Below, piece after piece: positions 12,871 through 25,900 of a stretch of 64,000 nt of DNA. Positions within the stretch are counted from its first letter, which is position 1. Each line of letters begins with the position of its first letter. Under the pieces are notes generated by a model. That model ran no database searches, was not told where the DNA came from, and saw only the letters and a program-made list of their open reading frames with translations. The DNA comes from Chaenocephalus aceratus (lineage: Eukaryota > Chordata > Actinopteri > Perciformes > Channichthyidae): positions 29,377,054 to 29,441,053 of the forward strand of contig CM043788.1 of assembly GCA_023974075.1 (NCBI GenBank), given 5' to 3'. The translations under genes and the position numbers were made by a program.

Positions 12871-15800
12871 ATGGATTATCGACGGAAGAAGAATCTGACA
12901 TTCTTCACCATTGGGCTCATATTTCTACTTAGCGGTGTGGAATATGGTAAGATCTGTTTTGTGTTGTTATTGTTTCTTTTGCCTGTGTTGCAACACTGAC
13001 ATTGACCATTTAATTGAATGGGATAGTGGGACACTAACATATTACAGTACAATCACTATGTAGTGTTCCCATAATCACCTAAATGATTGAATAAGAGGCT
13101 ACTATTCATGTTCATTATGTTTTTTGGTGGAACATGGTGTACTGGAACTTATTGGTTTGGCATGTTGAGTGTGTGTATTTCTCCTATTGAGGTATTTTGA
13201 CTCAACCATTATGTGATTTGCTCAGGGAAAGGATACTTAGGCAAGGTTTTGAGTAGTCAGGAGTAATACAAAGAACTGTAGTGTATCAGTTACTTATTTA
13301 ACTATTTAATTGTTTGGTAGTTTGATTACATTTACCTTTGTCATGTCTTACAGCTGTCACCTCACTGGCTTTGTTACTTAGAAACGTATTAATTAACTCA
13401 AAAAATGTAATGAATAACAGTGATATCTGTTCAACCACCCGAATCAACCAGTCCATATTTTTACTCAAATATGGGTGAGGTTGGCACAGAGGCCACCTTA
13501 CAAGGACATTTACACATACAAAAGAACAGAAAATTCAACCACACCCTTTAAAAACGTTCCAAGGAATTAAAGCACAGCTCTCTTGATAAGATTCAGAAAG
13601 ATATTATTGAGTATATGACTGTTATCTTACAATGCAGTGAATTTGTTGTTGTCATAGTCACTTACTGATGTTCTAAAAGCTGTGTCAAAAAGCAAGGCTC
13701 GCTCAATTAGTTTTGCATGGTCACAGATGCCAAGTCAATTTAAGCAACCATTTCCTCTGGTTTTTCCAGAAAGCACACTTTACCATGTGTCTTCTGACCT
13801 AAGAATGAAATTGGGACTGTATTTGGTAAGCACTATTCTCTGTCTAGATGATTAATGATTATGCTTGAGGTATTGACAGGGAGAAATTGTTACCACTGCT
13901 TGCTCTCTTGGCATTACTATCACTGATATGAAAAATATTTCAAGTTCACCTCTCCAACTCCTCTGATAAATATCTCCATAGGGCTCATGGAATTCACAGG
14001 TTTGCAATAAACATTGTTAAGATGCCTCTTAAATGCATCCCAACAGAGCTACAGTGTGCTCATTTAAATCCTCATATACCTAATTATGACTCAGCAACAC
14101 GGAGTTAGGTAGTTTAAGTAAACAATGATCACTTTCCATGTGTTAACTTTTACATTTAGTTTGTTATTCAAACACTGTAACTTCAAAAGAAAGTGTATAT
14201 TAGATGAAAACTATTCCTTCTGTCTCCCCAGCTGTAATACTGCCCACGATATGGAGGTACTTGCAGACTTTAGAAGCAGCACCTTACTGCCTGGGTTTGG
14301 CGCTGTCAGCATTCAGCTTGACCGGCCTCCTCACAGGACCGCTGTTTGGCTACTGGTCCGACAAAACACGGACCACTAAGAAGATCATCTTGTTTGCCAA
14401 TGTTTTTGAGATGATTGGTGAGTCCACTTATTTGATTGTATTTCCACCACTTCTACCTTGAACAACAAACTTCATTCACTATTAGTTTTGTGGTATTAGT
14501 GTAAAGTATATGACTCACTTCATTTTACTCCTCCTTTCTGCTCTCCAGGTAATTTTATGTACTTTATGGGATATTCCAAGTGGCTCTTACTGTCAAGCAG
14601 ACTGGTGGCAGGTGAGTCTGCTCAAAGACACTGTGACTTATTATCCATTCCAGGTGTCAAGCTAGTAGAATAAACTTGTCAAACCAGAGTAGCTGAAAAG
14701 GTACATTATGTAAAGGTATACATTTGAGCCTGTACATACTATGATGCATCATCATTTTGTTTTTTTAACTGAGACTGTTCATTATCTTTTAAATGTGACA
14801 CATGTTAACCTGAAAATGATTATCGGTAATATCGTGTGGTTGACCATCTAAAAATATCCCAAAGCTAACAAATATTTGTTTTATTTAAATGGAATTTAGA
14901 GGGTGATATATATAAATAATGGTAATATTATTGTAGTTTTTTGAAGATAATAAGACGTGATGCAACAATATGTCCAGAGCTCCAGGTTTAACCTCAATTT
15001 CTTGAAAATCACCCGTAACTGATGAATTTTCCTCAGGTATCGGAACAGGTGCTGGCTCAGCTATCTTTGGCTTACTGACCAGAAGCACCGCCCCAGAGGA
15101 CCGCGCCACTGCTTTTGCTGCAGTCATGGCATGTCGACAAGCTGGCCTTCTGATTGGTCAGTGCTCCACTGCTTTCTGGTGGCATATTCATTTAGCCAGT
15201 AACAGCGCAGTATTATTTTATTGGCTTAAGAATGTATGCAACATAAAAAAGCATGTTTATAAATGGCACTATAGGCCGCCAGTCATAGAAGAGTTTAATG
15301 TGGTACAAATATTGAAGTAGGCCGGTGATCCCTGCTCCTTATAAAGGGTCCCTAGGCCTGAAAATCAGTGAAGACTCATGTTTGGGTGTGTACACCAAGG
15401 CAAATTCCTTGTATGTCTAAACCTACTTGGCAATAAACCTGTTTCTGATATCTGATTCTGACATGATGCATGTTTAACCTTGTGTTTGACAGGTCCAGGA
15501 TTTAACATCTTCCTGAGGTTGTGTGATTTCAAACTGGGTCCTTTTGTTGTCAATAAATATACCGCGCCAGGGGTAAGGGTCCACAATAAGCTATAACTTT
15601 GCACCCCTCAAAGAGAAGTTGTAATGCTCTTCTTCCACCTTCTGCAGCTGTTCATGTGTCTGCTGTGGACTCTCATTCAACTGGCGGTGATCTTCATGTA
15701 CTGGGACCTACCTCCTCTGGAGAAAGAGAAGGCCAAAGACAGATTAAGAGGCCAGAGCAAGGACAAGGAGGACGAGCAAGGGCTTGTAGAAGAGGACAAT

Positions 15801-18800
15801 GATGAGGAAAAGCCGCTAATGGGGTCCCAGGAGATAGGGGGGTCCTACGGCTCAGTGGTGGTGTCCAACACAACCATGTCAGACCCTTCTGCTACCTCAA
15901 ATGCTACGCTGAATCCCATCTCTCCACCTCTCTCTCCAGAGCCACCAGAGACCCATGAGTCTTCCAGCCCCTCTAAGACCTCTAGCATATCTCAAGGTGG
16001 GTGACTGACAGTGTGTCTTTCTCTCAGGGGTTCTTAAAAAGCTGGAAGACACATTCTCTAAATGTAATGTCTTTCTCCCTCTCTGTAGAGTTCCTGAGAG
16101 AAGAGGTGGCTGTGCTGCTGGCTGCTCAGTTCATCACTCTCTTCAATCAGACAGCACTGGAGGTAGAGTAAAGATATACAGACTGTAACACTCACAATAG
16201 GGCTGCACGATATTGAAAACAACTGACATTGCGGTTTTTTGTTCCCCTGCGATATATATTGCGTTTTTTTAACCTGTTAAGCCCCAAGGTCCCGGCGGGT
16301 ACTTTACTTTTTTTTTTTCACAGCACTGTGTCTCAGGGGATCTTAATATTTAAGAACCTATTAATGTGTTATACCAGATTAACGGAAATAATCTCAGCTA
16401 ACTGACGTTACAAACCATTTTTACCAAAACAAAACACAAGTCTCATAAGAAGCATCTAAATGACCCCTGAGCGAAAAACGGACTTTGGCACAGAACTCAA
16501 GATAAAAGTACCCTTATTACTTATCGTAGCTGCACATACAAGATATCCGATTAAAGCTGAGGTTCCACAGATTAGTTAGGTATATAGTATCATCACTGAG
16601 TCATCCGAACTCGCGACAGGGGAAGCAAACACAGACATCACAACACGTACCTTTACGGAGCTTCTAGGGGAGATTGTCTCACTGTAGCTGTCAATCTGAT
16701 CAAAAGACAACGTGTTCAATGGCATTAAAACGAGAAAAAACACGGCTGAATCGGTTAATCCATAGGTTTTTAACGTCTCTGTATAAAAAAATTATTTTAT
16801 TTATAATCCATAATTCCATTTTTATGTAAAAATCGCAGAGCAAAAGTTAGCTGCTAATGGTAGCCACCAGAGTGGCTGCTGCTTCCGGTCACACATTACC
16901 AAATAAGGAGTGAGAGTGCCGCGTAGCCAAAACCGGAAGCTGCATACACTCTGGTAGCTGCCATTAGCAGCTAACTTTTGTGCTCCGATTTTTACATAAA
17001 ATGGAATTATGGATTATAAACAATTGCTTCAAAACCACAGATACATTATTAACCTATGGATCAACCGATTCAGTCGCGTTTTTTCTTGTTTTAATGCCAT
17101 TGAACACGTCTTTTGATCAGATTGACAGCTACGGTGAGACGATCTCCCGTAAAAGCTCCGTAAAAGGTACGTGTTGTGATGTCTGTGTTTGCTTCCCCTG
17201 TCGCGAGATCGGATCGCTTAGATACTATACTTAAATAATCTGTGGAGTCTCAGCTTTAATCAGATATATTGTATGTGCAGTTTCGATAAGTAATAAGGGT
17301 ATCTTTATTTTGAATTCTGTGCTAAAGTGCGTTAGCATTTAAAAAATCGCGCATGCGCATATCGCGGTTATCGCCATGACACGGTATATCGTTCAGCCCT
17401 AACTCACATATATATTAAATGATTGAACAAAAAAGTTATCTTTATGTTCCTTACAGTAGGGATCACTTAACTAAAACTAGTGGAGTATCTGTGAAGCCAG
17501 GAGTTGGCAGACGTTTTTATTCGGCAAGAGAAAACTTGACGAAATACCCTTTTTATATGGGGATTTATGCACTGTGCAAACGTCTCGATACATTTATTTC
17601 TCAGACCATGGTGACCCCGATGACCCAGAAGTACTTTGGCTACAGTGAGCTGGAGAACAGTGTGATGTACAGCCTATGCGGGGTTGAGGTGATCGCTGGC
17701 TTCCTGTTTGTGCGCTGGCTGAGCCAGCGTGTTACTGAGCGAGTTATCCTTGCCATCGGACTGACGATCTGCAACATCTCTGGTGTCTGGTGCTTAATCT
17801 TCCTGGCAAACCCACTAGGTCAGAATGCATTGGAAAAACAGCTTACTATTACATCATTTTGTACACACAGGTCAACTAGAACTGATGCTGCCACAAAATC
17901 CTGATCCCCCACCAACATTTTGTTTAATACTCCATGTTTTACTGATCTGGCCTGTTTAATAAAGAAGGTTTACATATTTATATGAATCATTTGTTATATT
18001 CAAAACATTCTCACAATTGGTAACTCAGTCATATCCAACAGATCTAAATTATATTACACAATCAAACATTTTAAATCATCATGATGCCTTTTTTTCTTCT
18101 ATTTCACTTTTTTCTGAAGGTGGTTTCCCATGGAAGCTGACTGAATTCGTCATTGGAGTGTTTCTGCAGGTTTTGGGTTTGCCATTTGTAGCTGTGGCTC
18201 AGGTTTCCCTCTTTTCCAAAGTCACTTCTGAGAAAACACAAGGTGAGAAACTGCATCATCTAGTGGAACATAAACAGCATTGCAAATTGGAATATACGTT
18301 CTACACGTTTCATTTTTTGGTGGGTCGATGCAATAGACTAATGTTGATTCTCTGTGTCTCGCTTGTATTGCAGGTTTCAGTCAGGGCGTGCGCCGCTCAG
18401 TGGGGGGTCTAGCTACCATCCTGGGTCCTCTGTGGGCTGGGGGCCTCACAGACAACATGTATATCATGATGGGGGTGATGATGGGACTGCTGGCACTGGT
18501 TACGGTATGTCAAAAGAAACTCAAAGATGTAGTATGTGGTTGTCGGATGGACATTATGGCTGCAAGGGAGTTGGGGTGTTTAGGTGTGTTCCAACTGCAT
18601 TGTATGGATTTTAAAGGTCCCATGACATGGCCATTTCTACCTATCATAATTCCATTGTTAAGGTCTATTAGAAAAAAATTTACATTGTGCAATTTTCCAA
18701 ACTCACATTGGTTTTTCATATAGCATCTCTGTATAGTATGTGTATTCACTCTCTGTCCTAAACGGCTTGTTGGAGCTGATTTTCTTCAGAATGAGGAGAT

Positions 18801-20363
18801 TTAGGCCCAATTACTGCCGACCCCTACACCCTACCCCTTCACACTACCACTCTGTTTGCGCGGAGGGTCCCCCACATTACGTTTTTCCATTCCAATCCAA
18901 CAAGTGGGGAGAGGGAGTGGGTTATTAAGCCCTTCACCAGCGTGTCTGCATCGGTCCTGACTCAACCACATGCACTACCTGACCGACACAACGCTGTTTG
19001 TGTCCGTCATGCTGTTTACAAACAGTTCTGTGCAAACATTAACTAGTAAACTAGACATTTCATATCGTCATACATTAGCATCTTCATGGTTGCCTCGTAT
19101 TTGTATGACTTCGGATCATCTACCTGTGTCTTGAAAACTGTAAACATGTGCATTTGATTGTAAAGTTTTGTATATTTACAGGGACTGTTGCAAAAACCAA
19201 GCAGCTTATAAACATCAGATAAAAAAAAGAAAGATGTTTACAAAAAAAGAAACGGCATTAAATGTTTTTGGAGTTTTATTTCAGTTATTTTTTTAACACA
19301 TTTTTGTCCAAGAAATACTGATTTGCAACCGTTGTTACGGATGGTCCTGTTTCTGCCGGAGATAGGGGAGTTTGTCCCATAGCTGCACCTTGAAGAGCCT
19401 CGTTTAGCTGCGAGTGTCACTACAAATGGAGTTCACTAATATTTCATGTGTATAAGACACAGCACTTGCAATGGTTAAAAAGATTTGTGTAAATGTGAGT
19501 CTCATTTCTGTTGAAGGAAATAATTGCGCAGAGGGTGTCTTTTGCATTGAGAATACAATTAGAATAGATCCGAAACAAACAAACCACAGAGAAAAGGTTT
19601 TACAGTTAGGAACAGGAGATGTGAGTTGACATCTTATAGCCAGCAGCTGCTCTTCTGTTTAGGAACAAAATGCTTGTAATGCCTGTTAGGAAGTGTGGGC
19701 GAACCACGGCCCAACAACAAAATGTTCCACTATCCTTAAGAAAGAACAAAATAAAACCTGAATATGAGCCTGTTTGAAAATAACTTGGTGGAGGCACTGT
19801 TAAACCAGGAGGAAAAGAGGAATCTAACTTTCACTTTACATTTGGTTTAACAGGAAGCTTCTTTGATAGCCTCATTTTTTCTGTCTTTCATTATTTTTCA
19901 TTGTAAAGGACAGGCTGTTTCTTGTTTGACGGCTCTGAAGCAGGGTTTCTGGGTTTCTCCCAATCAGTCAATTTTCAGGATTCACTTTGCAACTGAGTGG
20001 AGAAAAGTGCTTTCTGCCAACATCAATTATTTGCTCAGGATTCAGGCTTTTTGATGTTTATTCTAATGTATTTTGTCAGATGCATAAGGAAATCCTTTTT
20101 GAGGAAACCATAACATTTGTATTTCTCATTGGATGTTATTACTGAGAGAGATCTAAAAGAAAGAAAGAAAGAAATCTAACAATTGCTTTGCCACTCAGAG
20201 CTTCCTTGCTGTACATTTTCTTCCTTTTGTCTTTTTTGTTTTAAATCAAATAAATTATAATAAAATATTTTTTTCTGTACAGATTATGCTGGCTTTCTCA
20301 TACGACCGGATGCTTGCACCTGCTGTGGAGGAGCAAGTGGATGACTCGGACAACGTTGGCTAA
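12871..20363 (+). CDS. mfsd8l: MFSD8/CLN7-like major facilitator transporter
   Basis: Eleven coding exons join in phase: 12871-12946, 14232-14417, 14549-14611, 15037-15156, 15493-15572, 15648-15996, 16089-16162, 17605-17818, 18120-18242, 18374-18504 and 20283-20363, encoding 498 aa. Hydrophobic segments fit about 12 membrane spans. The loop after span 2 carries an MFS motif A-like run (GPLFGYWSDKTRTTKK, about residues 62-77). GIGTGAGSAIFGLLTR and the block TMVTPMTQKYFGYSELENSVMY resemble equivalent parts of human MFSD8, a lysosomal membrane protein mutated in CLN7 disease. A hydrophilic loop of about 100 residues (about 190-300, KEKAKDR to SISQGE) separates the two halves and contains EEDNDEEKPLMGS, an acidic dileucine-like sorting motif. 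Teleosts carry mfsd8 and mfsd8-like paralogues. I favour the paralogue because the protein lacks the long human N-terminal tail, but this was not tested. The substrate is unknown. Confidence 0.87.
15380..15470 (+). repeat. LINE-like 3' tail fragment in mfsd8l intron 4
   Basis: CAAATTCCTTG, then ACTTGGCAATAAACCTG, then TGATATCTGATTCTGA is the type of 3' tail with a short TGATTC repeat found on many fish non-LTR retrotransposon copies. No coding part remains. Confidence 0.4.
16198..17401. mobile_element. hAT-like non-autonomous foldback element in mfsd8l intron 7
   Basis: It begins TAGGGCTGCACGATAT and ends ATATCGTTCAGCCCTA, and is flanked by an 8-bp near-duplication (ACTCACAA at 16190-16197, ACTCACAT at 17402-17409), as expected for hAT elements. 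Most of the 1.2 kb is a long inverted repeat centred near 16.9 kb: a segment of about 300 bp (16.57-16.90 kb, including GATCAAAAGACAACGTGTTC) returns as its complement at 16.92-17.25 kb. No transposase is encoded. The AG acceptor of exon 8 at 17603-17604 lies 200 bp beyond it and is intact. Confidence 0.75.
18613..18960 (+). repeat. Interspersed fish repeat fragment in mfsd8l intron 10
   Basis: It starts TTTAAAGGTCCCATGACATGG, a terminus type shared by many dispersed fish DNA elements. It resembles the end of the element at 43954 (TAAAGGTCCCCTGTTATG). I could not find a matching right end, so the copy looks truncated or diverged and the right coordinate is approximate. Confidence 0.4.
20159..20174. 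repeat. Short (GAAA)n run
   Basis: Four GAAA units in mfsd8l intron 10. Confidence 0.7.
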
Positions 20364-20742
20364 ACCAGCAGAAGGCAGATGGGATGAACGTGGATATAAA
20401 AGGTAGCTTTTAATACATTTTATGAAAAGAGACATTGCATTACATATATTTATAAAAATTGACTTACAATGAGAATTGAATGGTATTAATGTAAGACCAT
20501 TTTCGTTCTTGAATGCATACATAATATGAGTAGCTATAACGATAAATTGATCTGTTATTGTTTTGCAATGTGTACTTCACTCTTATCAGATAGCAGCGTT
20601 GTCTACCACCTTATTGCCCCTCACCCTGCATTTCTTTCCTTTCTGCCTGTGTACAGTGGGAGATTCCCTGTCCTGCACTTAACAGTCCATCCAATGTTTC
20701 ACTCTCTGCACTGGGACCAGCAAGCAGGGTGACGACACACAC

Positions 20743-20783
20743 ACATACACACATACATACATATATACATACATACATACATA
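20743..20783. repeat. (CATA)n microsatellite
   Basis: Imperfect CATA/CACA tetranucleotide run about 380 bp past the mfsd8l stop codon, probably within or near its 3' UTR. Confidence 0.8.
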
Positions 20784-22729
20784 CACACTCACCTCCTGAG
20801 GGCTAACCTAACACTTGGACTTTGCGTGCAGAGGCTGATGAAAGCACTCATATGGTGCATGTATACATTTCCCATGGAAATATGGAGTCCTGCTGACAGT
20901 GTGTGCAAGCTTTGGATTAATGGTTTCCGTCCGGTTTTTTCTTCTGCACTGAGTACCATCTCTCACATTCTGATATCAATGAACATGCCAAATCGTAAGC
21001 TGATGTAGCTGTCCATGAGCTGCAGTAGTGTAAATGAGCTGTTTAGCCTTAACACTTGTTCTTTAACTTAATTAACCACCTCCCTGAAGAGCTGGGTTGG
21101 TGAAACTACCAAAAGCTTGGCGTCAGGGTTGATTTTGACGGTTAGAAAATCAGGCTTTATTGTAGTAAAATATTCAAAATTAAGACCAAGACATTAAGCC
21201 CATAAACCCAAAGTATTTCATTTCAACCTTGACAAAATATAATTTGAATCCACTTCTTTAATCGCATTCATTCCATTTACATCTGATATAGGGAAGCTTT
21301 CTCCTTGAACAGCAAAATATTTACAGAAAAGATTATTTTTGTTTTAAATTTGTGTGCTTTTGGAAATTAATACTTTTATCTCTACTATTGAAGCAATATG
21401 TTTGGTCACTAAAATAACTACTAACACAAAATATTAAATAAATGTATTTAAACGGTTTTTCATTCCATGGTGATAGAAATGGAGTTCTGCCAAACCCTGA
21501 TTGAAGGTTGTTAATTCAAGATCTAATATTCCTGCTGTGAGGGCGAATAAAGGATAACATACATTTCCTGCTTTGAAAAAACAGAGCAGTACCATTGTGT
21601 AACACTAGTGGGAGCTCTTAGTCTACTGAAGTATATCCCTGTTGTTACTGCTGAGCGTTATGATCGAAGTCTGTACGATAACTCCATATGATAACTCCAT
21701 ACGTGCACTGTCACAAATACAGTCTAGGGAAAAACAGCTGGGGTGGGAACTTTGTTGTAGAAAAACAGCATTTCACAGTTTTAGGTGGCAGTACAGAAAA
21801 CAGCCACTAATAAATCAAATAATATTAAGGCTTTACATTTTGTTGTGTACCTCTTTATAATTTGTTCAGGTTTTTTTTTTACACAAACAACTTTTTGTAT
21901 GTGTTACTTATGTTACAAGTAAAATAAATATTCACTATACTCTATTGCCTTGTGTTTTGTTATTCTCTAGAGTGAAATGAGTGCATGTGTAGAGTAAAAT
22001 ACGTTTTTAAAATAAAAATAATTTCATCAAACATTAAAACAAAATTATATTATATTAAAATAAAAATAATACCCGTCTCAAATTTGATATAAAACAAAGA
22101 CAACTAAAGTCGTAATAGTAGGGTAATGTCACATATTAAAATGTAAGACGTTTTTATGAAAATGTATCTTCTTAATACATGAAATTGCATGTAACACTAT
22201 ATTTAATTTCAATTGAGTAGAATCATAGAATCATTTTATATAGAAAAGATAAAAGTAATCAAATATGATCACTGTGTAAATAAATACAAGACTATAAATT
22301 AACTGTGTACTTAAAATAAAACAATACAAATATTCTAAAAACGAAATGATGTTTACCTTTTATTTATTTTGGCTTCATAATGAATCAAGGATACAGAATT
22401 AATTACACATTTTAAATGTTTTCAAATTCATTTTAAATTCAGAATTGCAAATCACACATTTTTGTGAATTGTTATTTATAAATGGCATGCTGCATTATCT
22501 ATTGAAAATGAATTATTGGAAATTGTCTTTAACTTTTTGGAAATTAGAAATAATAAATTATCATAAAATATGAGATTAAAATTTAGAAAAAATCCGAATT
22601 GTTGATAAAAAAAAAAAGGAATTTAGTATCATAGACCTTCTTAGTTTTCAGATGATTTTAGACCACAAACATGTTTAACAAAAGTGAAACCGAGCACATT
22701 TCTAAACCTGGAGTTGTTAACACAGTGTG

Positions 22730-22945
22730 AAAAGGTGGGGACCTGGCCCCACTGGGGGTCGCTGCAGCCTCGCCGGCAGAGCCAGAAACTGGGAGAGTTG
22801 GGGTCTTTCTCACCTGTGACGTCGCGCCGTCTGTCTGCTGACGCCATGGCGAGGGGGCGTGGCCTCGGACTTGAACTCTATGTGAACCCGTTTTGATGTT
22901 GGGCGGGCTCAGAAATGTTACGACGCAGGGCCAGTAAGAGAGATA
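22730..22945. promoter_or_regulatory. CpG-rich patch in gene-poor DNA
   Basis: About 200 bp with many CG dinucleotides (CGCTGCAGCCTCGCCGGC, GACGTCGCGCCGTC, GGCGAGGGGGCGTGGCC), including a CRE-like TGACGTCG and a GC-box-like GGGCGTGG, in otherwise AT-rich surroundings. No flanking gene start is visible. It could be a distal promoter or enhancer, an unrecognised non-coding RNA start, or a remnant of a CpG-rich repeat. Confidence 0.3.
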
Positions 22946-25900
22946 TTTTGGGGTTTCACAATTTGTTTTATTAAACTGGGCCCCCACCCATCACACACAG
23001 ACACACACAGCCTATAGCGGTAGTCTGACCGAACAACGACCCTGCCTATCAGGGTCAGAAGCGCAGAACACGTCGTGTGTCATATCAGCAGTGGTTGTCG
23101 GGGTAAATTTGGTAAGCTCACTCCTCCTTCCCTGCCAAATGTTACGAGGCATATACAGCCAAATTCAAAGATGATAATAGACGTGAACTTTTGATGAACT
23201 GTGTTTTTCTGGCGAAAGAGGGCAGCGAGGGCAGCTAGAGTTCACTGGGGCTTAAACTTATTTTCCCCCTCCAATCTCATTCCCAGGCTTGATCACTGAT
23301 TGACCCGCACAAACTGGGTTGGGTTGGTGTAAGGATGTGCTCGGATGATGCACTGTAACACTGGGGCTTGTTGAATATTGCAGATCAGCCGAACATACAT
23401 ATTTTACTCGTGGAAGTGTGGACAAAGCCACACTGCAGCATCAACACTTTTACCACTTTTTTTCTTGCACTTTACATGACATTCTCTCTGTTCAAGGGAC
23501 AACTTAGAAGTTCAAGAATAACACCTCTAACTGGGTCATTATAAGACTTTCATGATGCTAGTTGTGATGGGTAATAAATGGATAGGTGTGCTCCCAAGCC
23601 TGAACTTTGAAGCTTTTGAGCTGAAATATTTAGTTTGTTCAATGGTGTCAGGGATTCTTCTTTTTGCGGAAAAACTGCTCGAGCCACAGCCAAATCAAAA
23701 TGGTGGCATCGACAGAAACCTGTGAAAGTCTGTGAGTGTCCCTTTGTAGCAAGCACTTGAATCTTGTGTTAATAATACATGTGTCACTCCGAAGAGGTGC
23801 TACATCTGGAAAGCAAGATGGTTACGGGGAAAAAGGGAAAAGAAGAGTGCTTAAGTTGGGATATAACGGGCGAAAATGGAGGCGCTGGGACAGGAAGTGA
23901 TCCATAACAAAAGGTAAAATACAATCTACTGTAAGAAATGGAAGTCAGACCTCCATTTCGGTCACCCAAGGCTGTGTGACGCGCAGAGTATTTTTTCTCC
24001 GTGCCTCCTTTCGGGTTGTGTAATGCTTCTTTTTCTGTGTGGATGAATAATCAAGCAAAGCCTATGGCCGGGGCATCCTAGGCTGTGTTGCTCAGGCTAG
24101 CCAGCTGCTATTATAGCGTTCTGTTATGCCAAATCTGGAATGCTTCAGTTATTTCCAGCACTGGAGGTTTCCTTGCACAAAGTTTTCTACATCTCTTTGA
24201 TCTTAAAACATCATAAACTGGATTAGTTATTCTGATGGTCTTATTGAACCTTGACTTTTTGCTAGTTCTGTTACAAGTTTTGACCCTTGTGTTTAATTAG
24301 AGTAAAGCAGCACATGAGGGATTAAAGGAAACTTTAGTCACATTGGACACCTTTTCAAACTCTTTATATCGGCCGTTCTGTGAAAGGAATACTAATGTCT
24401 TGTCATTGTAGCACTATTCTAATGTCCTTAATGTCTGATGCATCTCAGTAAATCTTCAATTCCTCAGATAATAAAAATAGTTTTGAAGATAGCTGTTCTA
24501 AAGTTATCAAATGGGTTTGAGTATTGGTGAATGGTGGAAAAATAAATGTTCAATGTTACAGCCAAACATACATTATATCTAGCAGTATTTAATTTGAATT
24601 AGGAAACTAGCATTTAATTATTCCTGAAAAACAGGGTTTATCTCTTATTCAAAGTTAAACCGTTCCTCTGCCGGCCTGCTTCCAGGAAATGTCTACTCAT
24701 TAAACTCCAATCTCCCGATTTCATGACAGACCTCCTGTGTGTCTGCTTTAATTGTGTTCTCACAATTAAACACCCGGCATCACCCACCCAAGCAGCCACG
24801 ATGTGCCTCTAACCTCACCCGTCCCCTTTGCTCCACGAACACAGATTACTAGCCCATCTGTATCACCAGAGGCCACGCTAAGCCGATGGGAGCTCTGCTC
24901 AGCAAGGCACCGCCGCAATTGTTAACCCTGATTAACTTGATGTGGCGTTCAGTAGTGGGAACAGTGTGAAAATCAAGCCAGTGCCGTGACCCAGTGCCCT
25001 GCCGCTGAACCGAGAGGGAATCGGGCAAACCTGGGGAGGGTGGAGGAGAACGGGAGCCAGGAAAAAAGAAAGAAGGAAGGAAAACAGAGAGATGGCCGAG
25101 AGATTAACGCAGCATTAAGGACTGCAGAGGAGGAACGGATATATGCACATAAATATATTTCTCTGTTTCAGTGCAGTAGAAGCTTTGTGTCACTTCAATA
25201 TAGACTCCAGCAATAAAACATAAATCAATATGACTTTCAGTGCCCCCACAATGGGCTTCTGTGGAACAGAGGACATTAACGATTCAGTTGTAATTACTAC
25301 AGTGAGATTATCATTGCACAGAGAAGAGGATCTAGACGTTAGTTACATGGTTCTTTTGTCTCTATAAATTAGGATTTTATTCATGTCCCCAAGGCACAAC
25401 ATATACTTCCACTTGTTCTTCTTTGTTTTGTAACATAAGGAATTCAAATGCAGTTTTATTCGTGTAAAACAACATAATACTCATGACTGACTTACTTATT
25501 CTGGCAGATTGGTATAAGCAGCAGTAAATAATGAAATAAAATTGTATAACAATTTAACTTTTTTTAAGAGCATGGACTCGATGTGACAGTAATGATTACA
25601 TCAGTGCTGTGCCATGGATAATTCTGCATTATGTGCTTTCAGCATGGCCTTTGTCTGAATCCGAACTCATGAGCCTGAAATGGTTACTGTTTGCACAACA
25701 TGCATTTGCAAAGCTAGATTTGTACCTAGAAATGTGTCACTGCCAATGACTCAGTCTGAAAGGTCACGCTAAAACAAATGTCAACAGTTTTGCCGACTTT
25801 AATATTTGGGTTATGACATTTTGCTGTACCAAGTTGGCAGGAAACCATCAGACATGTTGCCTCATAGGATTTTATGTGGTGTGTACAATTCCAACCTAAT

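Noticed and set aside
22641..22987. Overlapping open frames in the CpG-rich patch, including one of 109 codons
   Set aside because: Frames are open on both strands as expected for CpG-rich DNA, and no family similarity is apparent.
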